Shown here piece after piece: positions 7,596 to 14,279 of a DNA stretch of 27,140 nt; positions within the stretch are counted from its first letter, which is position 1, and each line of letters begins with the position of its first letter. This DNA is from CAJQQY01 sp964352225 (GTDB lineage Bacteria; Bacteroidota; Bacteroidia; Chitinophagales; Saprospiraceae), in contig CAYGRM010000039.1 of NCBI GenBank assembly GCA_964352225.1, forward strand, positions 1 to 27,140, read 5' to 3'. A model generated the notes under the pieces. That model was not told the DNA's origin and did no database searches. It worked only from the letters and a program-made list of their open reading frames with translations. A program made the translations under genes and the position numbers.

Positions 7596-8183
7596 ATGGA
7601 AAATAGTTTACAACCCAATCGAGCTCTAGAAAAAAAACTTAACAAAATAGCTATAGTAGTTTCGCTATTAGTTTTAGCATTAGTTGTTGTCATGCAAAAA
7701 GTGACCATTCAAACTGAGATTGATTTTAGTTTTTTACCACCTTTTCATTCTACTTTAAATGCCTTAGCTGCTGTAGCATTAATTGCAGCTTTATATTTTA
7801 TTAAGAATGGGAATATGAAAGCCCATCGAAATTCTATTTACTTAGCAATGGTTCTTTCTGGGATGTTTTTATTGTCCTATGTTTTATATCATTTAACTAA
7901 TGATTCGATAAAGTTCGGAGATGCAAATTTCGATGGTGAAGTGGTGGATGCTGAAAGATTAGCGGTAGGTTCAATTCGATACGTATATTATTTTTTACTA
8001 TTGACACATGTGCTCCTTTCGGCGATTATTTTGCCGTTTATTTTTGTAACGTTCAATCGAGCATTTACTAATCAGTTTGATCGACATAAAAAAATTGCTC
8101 GATATGTATATCCTCTGTGGTTATACGTGGCGATTACTGGTCCAATATGTTATTTAATGTTAAGACCATTTTATCCACATTAA
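7596..8183 (+). CDS. DUF420 (CtaM-like) membrane protein, oxidase assembly
   Basis: A 195-residue protein with five hydrophobic helices (about 17-36, 50-70, 80-100, 130-150 and 165-188). Histidines sit at helix ends in PPFHSTLNA, MKAHRNS, LYHLTN and LLTHVLLS, the pattern expected of DUF420 proteins. A DUF420 member, CtaM, is needed for aa3-type oxidase activity in Staphylococcus aureus. The gene follows the SCO-like gene by 68 bases in the oxidase locus of this window, which fits an assembly role. The family call is by pattern; the precise function here is inferred. Confidence 0.8.
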   Translation: MENSLQPNRALEKKLNKIAIVVSLLVLALVVVMQKVTIQTEIDFSFLPPFHSTLNALAAVALIAALYFIKNGNMKAHRNSIYLAMVLSGMFLLSYVLYHLTNDSIKFGDANFDGEVVDAERLAVGSIRYVYYFLLLTHVLLSAIILPFIFVTFNRAFTNQFDRHKKIARYVYPLWLYVAITGPICYLMLRPFYPH

Positions 8184-8196
8184 AAAGGTACTGTAT

Positions 8197-8221
8197 AAAA
8201 CGTTGTTCATTGAACGTTTTT
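8197..8221 (+). terminator. Short hairpin with T run after the DUF420 gene
   Basis: AAAACGTT (8197-8204) pairs with AACGTTTT (8213-8220), with one further T after it. The stem is only 8 bp with two G/C pairs, so termination is probably weak. It overlaps the -33 element of the promoter for the next gene. Confidence 0.4.
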
Positions 8222-8233
8222 CCGTTATCTTTG
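8203..8233 (+). promoter_or_regulatory. Bacteroidota-type promoter for the CPMC protein gene
   Basis: The -33 TTG (8203-8205) is 20 bases before a perfect -7 box TATCTTTG (8226-8233), matching the TTG / TAnnTTTG consensus of Bacteroidota sigma factor. The start codon at 8268 is 34 bases after the -7 box. Confidence 0.6.
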
Positions 8234-8267
8234 TAATAGATATTTCAACTAGAAAAATAAGAATATC

Positions 8268-8549
8268 ATGAAAAATAAATTTTTAAAATATTTCTCCCTT
8301 TTAGCATTAGCATTTGTACTGAATATGACTTCTGTAAATGAGATTCAAGCACAATGCCCGATGTGTAAATTATCCGCAGAGCAAAACCTTAAAGATGGTG
8401 GAACTGCTGGGAAAGGATTGAATACTGGAATTTTGTATATGTTTTCTGCTCCATATTTATTGGTAGGTGGGATTGCTTACTTTTGGTATATCAATCGTAA
8501 AAAGGAGGAAGATGAGGATGATTTTGGTGGTAAATTTTCACAGAATTAA
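8268..8549 (+). CDS. Small secreted membrane-anchored protein with CPMC motif
   Basis: A 93-residue protein with a signal peptide (about 1-28, ending IQA). The mature N-terminus is Q-C-P-M-C, with C30 and C33, then a short polar stretch, one transmembrane helix (about 53-74) and an acidic C-terminal tail. The cysteine pair should face the periplasm. Similar small proteins are often seen beside oxidase genes in Bacteroidota, without an established function. The CxxC pair next to a cysteine-free Sco homologue suggests, by inference only, a thiol-redox or copper-handling role for CuA. The gene has its own promoter and is closed by a strong terminator. Confidence 0.8.
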   Translation: MKNKFLKYFSLLALAFVLNMTSVNEIQAQCPMCKLSAEQNLKDGGTAGKGLNTGILYMFSAPYLLVGGIAYFWYINRKKEEDEDDFGGKFSQN

Positions 8550-8575
8550 ACACCAATTTTTTCTACAAAAATGAT

Positions 8576-8620
8576 AAATCCCGAATTTCTGATCATTCAG
8601 AAATTCGGGATTTTCTTTTT
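8576..8620 (+). terminator. Strong intrinsic terminator at the end of the oxidase locus
   Basis: A perfect 17-bp stem (8576-8592 with 8597-8613) has a four-base TCAT loop. It is followed by TTTTCTTTTT overlapping its end. It lies 26 bases after the stop of the CPMC protein gene. Confidence 0.88.
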
Positions 8621-8752
8621 CATGTAAGATAACTATATCGCTTGATTCGTTTATTCATTATTATTTCTACTTATCATTTATCTTAAATAAGAATTTCTTA
8701 ATTAATAATAGCATCATTTGGAGTTAAATATTAATTTAGACTGATCATATTT

Positions 8753-8783
8753 TTTGATAATTTCAAAGATGGATTTATCTTTT
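8753..8783 (+). promoter_or_regulatory. Likely promoter for the SUKH/ankyrin gene
   Basis: TTG at 8754-8756, 19 bases of spacer, then TATCTTTT (8776-8783), seven of eight matches to TAnnTTTG scored at its fixed positions. The start codon at 8822 is 38 bases further on. Confidence 0.42.
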
Positions 8784-8821
8784 CCATTCTTACAATCTAC
8801 TAATTTTATAAAATACAAAAA

Positions 8822-10432
8822 ATGAAAAGCGACAAAAATATTTATAGTCCTTACCAAATTGAAGCTTTAAAAAAATGGAAAAAATATTTAGAAGATAATA
8901 CCGAAATACTTAAATCTAAATTTCGTAAAATTATTGAACGCTATAATTTTGATAATCTCAAAAACTTACCCGGCCGTGAAAAAGATGTGGTCGAAATTGA
9001 GTTTAGCCATGGAAGTGGAGAATTGGATTTTGTTTTTAGAGCGAAAACATACGATGATGAATTCGACGATTTATTTAATAATGAATATTTATTTCCTCCT
9101 TTCGACTTTGCTCATGATAATAATTTTGTTTACCCACCTGAATTAGATATATATTATGAAGGCCATCGAGAATTTTTATGTGAAGCGGAAAAACGTGAAT
9201 TACTTTTTACTTGGATTGCCAAAAATTGGATAGAGTGTGGAGGACAACATATTGGGATTGTCGCAGGAACTTGGGAAAACAATTCGGCTTCCACATTTAG
9301 TCTAAATTACTTTAATTGGGATTTTTGCATAGATATTCCTGAAGGAGAGAAAGGTGTGAAAATAAACTATCAATTAAATCGAGAGCTTTCAGATTTTGAA
9401 ATCAGATCTAGAACTAAAATTCCCAGTTTTCAAGCTTTTAGAACTTACTGGCGATACTTTGAGAAAGGGGAGGAGTTCTATGAAATTGGTTTGTATGAAT
9501 CCATGATGTCAATTCGGAAGGGAAAAATCAAAGATTTTTCGAAAGAAGAAATCCAATCAGAATGGAATTTTGATTCTAGAGGTAATTTGACAAATCAAAT
9601 AGCAAAACGATGCGATGAATTAATTGATGGTGGATTCTATGAAAAAGAGCGTCCAAGTGCATTACCGAAAATGAGAAAAGATTTAATTGAGTGGGACTTT
9701 GGTTATGTTCATCGAAAAAATATCATCGTCAATAAAGAAGAGTTTGATGCTTTCGAATCTTTGAATAATATTTTTCTTCCTTCGTCCTATAAATGGTTTA
9801 TTTCTAAAATGAATGAAGTTCGCCCTCATTGGCATTTGACTCATTTTAGGATAGGTTTTGAGGATTGGAAAAAGATAGAGGAAATCCATAGCTTTAAAAA
9901 TCTACTAGACCATATGATAGATTTTCATTCCAAGAATAATGTCAATAAAAATTTACTTCCAATTTTTACAGATTCAGAAAATGGAATATTATTGCTAGAG
10001 GTGAAAGTAGATCGAATTTTCTATTTCTCTGAAGAAAAAGAACTCATAGATTTAGATGCTAATTTTGAATTTTTTATTGATAAATATTGTACTGGAATTT
10101 CCACCTACTTTAACTGGTTTAAATATCATGTTGAAAAAGGAAATGCGATCACTATAAAAAAGTGGTTTGATGATGGAGGGAAAATAACAGATGAAGGGAT
10201 CTTAAGTAAGAGAAGTATTTTGCAAGATACTTCGGATATAAAAGTTACCAAAGTCTTACTGGAGAATGGGGCAGATCCAAATAAAGTTTATATCTATGCA
10301 GATTCTGTAACTAGAGAGTATATTGATTTATTATTTGAACATAAATATGATCTAGAAGCCAAAATGCTAGTGCAACCAGAGCTTGAAAAATACTTTAGAA
10401 GAAGACCAGGGTTCGAAGATCTTTTAAAATAA
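8822..10432 (+). CDS. SMI1/KNR4 (SUKH)-domain protein with C-terminal ankyrin-like repeats
   Basis: A soluble 536-residue protein with no signal peptide or transmembrane helix. Residues about 305-425 look like a SUKH domain: an early helix with FLPSSYKWF (318-326) and the later LLPIFTDSENG (378-388) and LLLEV strands. Residues about 439-515 resemble ankyrin repeats, clearest in VLLENGADPN (478-487) and a preceding KKWFDDGGK. The N-terminal 290 residues are not recognised; they hold aromatic-rich segments and a GGQHIGIVAG strand (140-149). SUKH proteins often act as immunity proteins for contact-dependent or polymorphic toxins, but no toxin gene is next to it. It stands alone, with a strong terminator before it and a palindromic element after it, consistent with an accessory insertion. 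Confidence 0.7.
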   Translation: MKSDKNIYSPYQIEALKKWKKYLEDNTEILKSKFRKIIERYNFDNLKNLPGREKDVVEIEFSHGSGELDFVFRAKTYDDEFDDLFNNEYLFPPFDFAHDNNFVYPPELDIYYEGHREFLCEAEKRELLFTWIAKNWIECGGQHIGIVAGTWENNSASTFSLNYFNWDFCIDIPEGEKGVKINYQLNRELSDFEIRSRTKIPSFQAFRTYWRYFEKGEEFYEIGLYESMMSIRKGKIKDFSKEEIQSEWNFDSRGNLTNQIAKRCDELIDGGFYEKERPSALPKMRKDLIEWDFGYVHRKNIIVNKEEFDAFESLNNIFLPSSYKWFISKMNEVRPHWHLTHFRIGFEDWKKIEEIHSFKNLLDHMIDFHSKNNVNKNLLPIFTDSENGILLLEVKVDRIFYFSEEKELIDLDANFEFFIDKYCTGISTYFNWFKYHVEKGNAITIKKWFDDGGKITDEGILSKRSILQDTSDIKVTKVLLENGADPNKVYIYADSVTREYIDLLFEHKYDLEAKMLVQPELEKYFRRRPGFEDLLK

Positions 10433-10470
10433 TTTGGTTCTTAGACCAATCCTGTGAACTTTTGAAATAC

Positions 10471-10556
10471 GTTTTTACCAAATAGGTACATAGGGCACAT
10501 AGAAAACTGTAATTGTTCTGAGGACTATGTTTTCTATGTGTCTATGTGGTAAAAAA
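10471..10556. repeat. Imperfect long palindrome, REP-like intergenic element
   Basis: The left arm (10471-10507) and right arm (10529-10556) are near reverse complements. Both contain TTTTTACCA at the outer end and CACATAGAAAAC at the inner end; the left arm has about nine extra bases. ACATAG recurs inside the arms. A loop of about 21 bases lies between them. The element sits 38 bases after the SUKH gene and may also act as its terminator. Repeats with a CACATAG core occur in other Bacteroidota genomes as far as I recall; a second copy was not seen in this window. Confidence 0.5.
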
Positions 10557-10634
10557 TACTAATATTATTTTGGAGTTCCTAAAATTCACGAGAATTGTCT
10601 AAGAGCCAATAATTTTTCAAGGAATTTTTATTCT

Positions 10635-10670
10635 AAAAAAGGGTGTTACAAATATAAGATTAACACCCTT
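10635..10670 (-). terminator. Intrinsic terminator for the small outer-membrane barrel gene
   Basis: On the - strand a 10-bp stem AAGGGTGTTA / TAACACCCTT (plus coordinates 10661-10670 and 10639-10648) with a 12-base loop is followed by a T run (the A run at 10635-10640 on the + strand). It lies 29 bases after the - strand stop at 10700. Confidence 0.75.
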
Positions 10671-10699
10671 CCTGATATTTGGTCATTTTTTAAAATCTA

Positions 10700-11413
10700 T
10701 TACGCTCGTGGGGGAGCATAACTTTTGTTCAATGGAATTAAAAATCCTGTAGTTAGTGCAAAGTTTTTATTTCTGAAATCTAAATCAATTACAGGAATAT
10801 TATCAAGTTTGTTAAAGCCATGGGTATATCGAGCATCGATGAATAATTTAGTCCCTCCAAGATTTACCGTTCCGCCTGCTCCGATAGATGCTCCAATATC
10901 GAATTTAGAAATATTCAAATCATCAAAATCAAATTTTCGATCAATTACATTAAAGTCAATAATGAAGTTAGCAGCTGTTCTAAATCGACCACCCGAGGCA
11001 TAACTCATCGTCGGGCCAGCAGTTAGATAACCACCCACTTTACCATTTCCAAAATTATATTTTGCTAAGACTGGAACTTCGAAATAGTTCAAATCAGTTG
11101 TCACTCGTACTCCCACAGGCAAAGGGATATTAGCTAATTCCAAAGGAATTCCTTCATTAATGATAAATCCTTTTTGAGTGTAATTAGCTTCGGTCTGAAT
11201 GGCAAAACCATTAGCAATTCCAAACTCAGCAACTGCTCCAACCGTGAATGATTTGTTAGTTTTGATATCAGGAAAATTTGTGATTCTAATTTCAGGAGTT
11301 GTAATATTGGCAATGTTGACTCCTCCTTTCAATCCCAAAGAAACTTGAGCAAAAGTATAAGTAACCAAAAAAAGTGCGAAGGCCGTCGTGATGATTCTTT
11401 TTGCCGTATTCAT
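10700..11413 (-). CDS. Outer-membrane beta-barrel protein (porin-like, OMP_b-brl family type)
   Basis: A 237-residue protein with a signal peptide (about 1-22, ending FAQ). The mature part begins with VSLGLKGGVNIANI, typical of the Bacteroidota small barrel family, and has alternating amphipathic strands such as FAIQTEANYTQKG, FEVPVLAKYNFG and KLFIDARYTHGF. An inner Gly-rich stretch GASIGAGGTVNLGG (about residues 182-195) is a barrel strand pair. The terminal phenylalanine rule is not met (it ends PPRA), but a hydrophobic strand ends 12 residues earlier. The gene is monocistronic with its own terminator. The substrate is unknown. Confidence 0.85.
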   Translation of the reverse strand: MNTAKRIITTAFALFLVTYTFAQVSLGLKGGVNIANITTPEIRITNFPDIKTNKSFTVGAVAEFGIANGFAIQTEANYTQKGFIINEGIPLELANIPLPVGVRVTTDLNYFEVPVLAKYNFGNGKVGGYLTAGPTMSYASGGRFRTAANFIIDFNVIDRKFDFDDLNISKFDIGASIGAGGTVNLGGTKLFIDARYTHGFNKLDNIPVIDLDFRNKNFALTTGFLIPLNKSYAPPRA

Positions 11414-11820
11414 AATTTCAAAGTTTTAGTGTGTTTAAACGAAATGTTTCTACTATGTTTTCTTTGATTGATATAACGGCAAGATGCATCCTTAAACCTG
11501 TTAATTGGAGTTAAGCACTTGATAAGGTTTTATTAAATAAAATGGAAATGTGTGGTGGAAGTCTTAAAAGAAGTTAAAAAATGAAAATGTTGATCTTTTA
11601 AAAGGCTCTACAATATTCCATTACTTATTTCAATGACATTAAATTATACCACATACCAGCTAATGGAATCTGGATAATCTTAAACTCCCTTCATTTAATT
11701 TCCTAAATCTTGAACGTAATGGATATCTTTAAAATTAAGAAATCTTATATTGAGGTTGTTTAAAATGACTACTAACCACCATCTTTCAGAAATTGATCGA
11801 ATGGAAAAAACAAAACTAAA
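11414..11820. other. 407-base gap without a recognised gene
   Basis: This divergent intergenic stretch holds no convincing reading frame. It should contain the promoter of the outer-membrane barrel gene, but no clear TAnnTTTG box was found. An inverted repeat ATTCCATTA (11615-11623) / TAATGGAAT (11661-11669) is visible, with 37 bases between its arms. A 27-codon frame starting near 11766 overlaps the start of the next gene and has no supporting feature. Confidence 0.5.
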
Positions 11821-12054
11821 ATGGAACAAATTATTATTATTGCTGTAGTATTATTTTTGGTTTTCTGGATCCTTTGGAAAGTACTAAAGATCCTTTGGCC
11901 TCTTATTTTATTTTTAATCATCTTTTCAGTTATAGTTGTACTTAAATTAGCTATGGAAGATATCATCAATGAAAATCAAGAAATTGGATTAATGCTACTG
12001 ATTGGGGGTTCAGCTTTTACAGCTTTTAAATATGTCAGAAAACGGAAAAAATAA
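11821..12054 (+). CDS. Small hypothetical membrane protein
   Basis: A 77-residue protein with two or three hydrophobic segments (about 3-22, 25-43 and 56-69) and a basic C-terminus (RKRKK). No family was recognised. The strongly hydrophobic, Ile/Leu/Phe-rich composition with a positive C-terminal tail is typical of real small membrane proteins, but AT-rich DNA can also generate such frames by chance. No promoter was found, and an overlapping - strand frame (11772-11969) is weaker. Confidence 0.45.
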   Translation: MEQIIIIAVVLFLVFWILWKVLKILWPLILFLIIFSVIVVLKLAMEDIINENQEIGLMLLIGGSAFTAFKYVRKRKK

Positions 12055-12078
12055 TTAAGTACCTTGAACTGTTTGAGC

Positions 12079-12109
12079 AATGCTTTTAAGTAATGGTATA
12101 GCATTTTTT
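12079..12109 (+). terminator. Weak candidate terminator after the small membrane protein
   Basis: AATGCT (12079-12084) pairs with AGCATT (12100-12105), and a six-T run (12104-12109) overlaps its end. The stem is short and the loop long. Confidence 0.28.
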
Positions 12110-12310
12110 AATTAAAAATAAAACTCCCCCAGCTCTTAGAATTGTAACAATTATTATTTTTGAGAAGTTGGGTTTTCGGATTTGAAAATTAGAAGTTCCT
12201 TCCATTTTTCCACCTAAATTCCTCCAAACCTTACCTCCAATAAAAAAACAAATACAAAACCTAAAACTATTTTCCATTTATTTAACCCAAAAATACTAAT
12301 GAATAAGTTT

Positions 12311-12340
12311 TGTAATACATTAACCAATGTATAAATTACA
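12311..12340. promoter_or_regulatory. Dyad just upstream of the adenylate cyclase start
   Basis: The inner arms ATACATT (12315-12321) and AATGTAT (12326-12332) are perfect reverse complements around AACC. The outer TGTAA (12311-12315) and TTACA (12336-12340) extend the symmetry with a short bulge. It ends three bases before the ATG at 12344, so it could be an operator or an RNA hairpin covering the translation start. Confidence 0.35.
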
Positions 12341-12343
12341 TGA

Positions 12344-14146
12344 ATGAACTTGAGAAAGCCCATATTGCTAATCCTCATTTTATTCCTGATTTCAAGGATT
12401 GATGCTCAGGACAAGGAAAGCCTTTTGGAAAATTCTTCTCAAAAATTGACTACGATTGAAGCCAATCTTGCTAAGGCTAGGCAATTTTTTAATAAACCAA
12501 GTTACTTCGATACAGCCCTTATTTTTATTGATACGATCTTGGTTTTAGCCGTTGAGCCCGATTTAGAACTTCAGCGAGCTGAAGCTTTATTGATGAAAGG
12601 AACAATAGAATTATCTAGTTTTGAACCTAGGGATCAACCCACTCGTCATTTTCTAGAAAGCCTTGCGATATATACTCGACTGGAAATTGACACCGGTATC
12701 GTTCGATGTAACCTTCAACTTGGAGTGCTTAATTATGGTCTCCAAAATTATTCAGCAGCTATCACTTACCTCAATAATATCATTGAAATTGGTTCGGTCG
12801 ATGCGTATAAATTTGGTCTAGCTTTTTATCTTTTAGGGTTAAGTTATTCGGAGCTTGGGGAATTTGATCAAGCCGAAAAAATGTTTGAGAAAACACGTCT
12901 AGCTTTTGATCCACCTAATCCCAATTTTTTAGTACAATTAGAAACCTTCAGAGGTAAAATGTTTATCAACCAAGGTGATTATAAAAAGGCTATTGATCAC
13001 CTTTATAATGTAAAAAAGGACTACTCAACTCAGATAGAAGCCAATAATTATACGCCTGTTTATGCATTTCTATCGACGGCTTATCTTAAAAATAAGGATT
13101 ATGAAAATGCGATAAATTTTGCCCGAATAGCTTATCAAAGGTCGGTTAATAAAGATAATTACTTAATTTATATAGAGGAAGCTGAAGAAAATTTAGCAGA
13201 AGCTTTTCATGCGATTGGAAATAATGATAGTGCTTATTTTTATTTAGATGCTGTCACGGTATTGAAGGATGCTCAATCTAATCAACAAATAATTCAACGG
13301 GTAGCTGATTTAAAAAGTCAATACGAGATTGATAAAATGTTAGATGACCAAAAGGTGAAACAAGCACTTAAAGATGTCGAAGTGAAACGTAAAATAGAAC
13401 AAGAGAGATTGATTAGAAATTTCTTGATTGGAGCTTTCTTGATGACATTAATTGTTGCCTTCTTATTTCTCAATCAGAGGAACAAACTCTCCAAAGAGAA
13501 AAATCGAAGTGATGCCCTATTGCTAAATATTCTACCCGCTAAAATAGCGGAGGAATTAAAGAATAAAGGACATGCAGATGCTCGAGATTTTAAAAAGGCT
13601 TCTGTTCTATTTACTGACTTTGTGGCATTTACAGAAGGCTCTGAAAAACTTTCTGCGAAAGAATTGGTTGAGGAAATTAATAGCTGTTTTGGTGCCTTTG
13701 ATCGGATCACCGAAAAGTACAAAATAGAGAAAATTAAAACCATTGGAGATGCATACATGGCTGTCGGAGGTATACCTGTCCCAACAGCAGAATCCGTGGA
13801 GAATACGGTTTTGGCTGCACTCGAAATGCAGGAATTTATTACTAACCGCAGAGCAAAGAAAGACGCTAAAAATAAAATTTCTTTTGAAATGAGGATTGGT
13901 ATTCATACTGGTCCAGTTGTAGCAGGGATCGTAGGAATTAAAAAATTTCAATATGATATATGGGGAGATACGGTGAATACAGCCAGCCGTCTTGAAAGTA
14001 ATAGCCAACCAGGTAAAGTAAATATTAGTCAAGCTACTTATGAATTATTGAAGCATACTTCCAAATTTAGATTTGAAGGAAGAGGCAAAATAAAAGCAAA
14101 AGGCAAAGGTGAAATTGAGATGTGGTTTGTAGAAAAGGTGACTTAG
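12344..14146 (+). CDS. Membrane adenylate cyclase (class III) with periplasmic TPR region
   Basis: Makes cAMP from ATP. Order: signal sequence (about 1-21), TPR-like helical repeats (about 119-320, for example FYLLGLSYSELGEFDQAEKM at 161-180), a coiled coil (about 325-358), one transmembrane helix (359-377), and a class III cyclase domain (about 395-598). All catalytic residues are visible: metal aspartates D425 and D469, adenine-selecting K465 and D538, and transition-state N545 and R549. The K/D pair predicts ATP rather than GTP as substrate. Topology places the TPR part in the periplasm and the cyclase in the cytosol, so it likely reports an envelope signal. A dyad overlaps the upstream region. 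The opposite-strand frames inside it are shadows. Confidence 0.92.
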   Translation: MNLRKPILLILILFLISRIDAQDKESLLENSSQKLTTIEANLAKARQFFNKPSYFDTALIFIDTILVLAVEPDLELQRAEALLMKGTIELSSFEPRDQPTRHFLESLAIYTRLEIDTGIVRCNLQLGVLNYGLQNYSAAITYLNNIIEIGSVDAYKFGLAFYLLGLSYSELGEFDQAEKMFEKTRLAFDPPNPNFLVQLETFRGKMFINQGDYKKAIDHLYNVKKDYSTQIEANNYTPVYAFLSTAYLKNKDYENAINFARIAYQRSVNKDNYLIYIEEAEENLAEAFHAIGNNDSAYFYLDAVTVLKDAQSNQQIIQRVADLKSQYEIDKMLDDQKVKQALKDVEVKRKIEQERLIRNFLIGAFLMTLIVAFLFLNQRNKLSKEKNRSDALLLNILPAKIAEELKNKGHADARDFKKASVLFTDFVAFTEGSEKLSAKELVEEINSCFGAFDRITEKYKIEKIKTIGDAYMAVGGIPVPTAESVENTVLAALEMQEFITNRRAKKDAKNKISFEMRIGIHTGPVVAGIVGIKKFQYDIWGDTVNTASRLESNSQPGKVNISQATYELLKHTSKFRFEGRGKIKAKGKGEIEMWFVEKVT

Positions 14147-14181
14147 CTACTCGGTTTTTACTAGTAGCAACATTATGAATT

Positions 14182-14222
14182 AAAAATTTCAAAGCCCCGA
14201 TTTTTATGTTGGGGCTTTGAAA
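14182..14222. terminator. Terminator between convergent adenylate cyclase and phosphatase-barrel genes
   Basis: A perfect 12-bp stem, TTTCAAAGCCCC (14187-14198) with GGGGCTTTGAAA (14211-14222). On the - strand it is followed by five T residues (14182-14186 in plus coordinates), so it best serves the - strand gene that ends at 14280. It may also stop the + strand transcript. Confidence 0.75.
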
Positions 14223-14279
14223 CCGTAACAGTTATTTATTCTTTCAATTTCTCGTCAGCTTGCTGCGAGGTAGTTTAAT

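Noticed and set aside
11766..11849. 27-codon frame that overlaps the start of the small membrane protein gene
   Set aside because: No upstream signal, no homology that I can see; it could be a leader peptide but nothing supports it.
11772..11969. - strand frame over the small membrane protein
   Set aside because: Weaker than the + strand hydrophobic frame; low complexity, no start signal seen.
12086..12277. - strand frame of 63 codons before the cyclase
   Set aside because: No family match or promoter seen; composition looks random.
12340..12402. Alternative 20-codon frame just before the cyclase start
   Set aside because: It overlaps the cyclase start in another frame and has no independent support.
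12344..14146. Adenylate cyclase as the missing Pycsar cyclase for the PycTM-like gene
   Set aside because: It is about 10 kb away on the other strand and carries the K/D pair for ATP, so it is not a credible pyrimidine cyclase partner.
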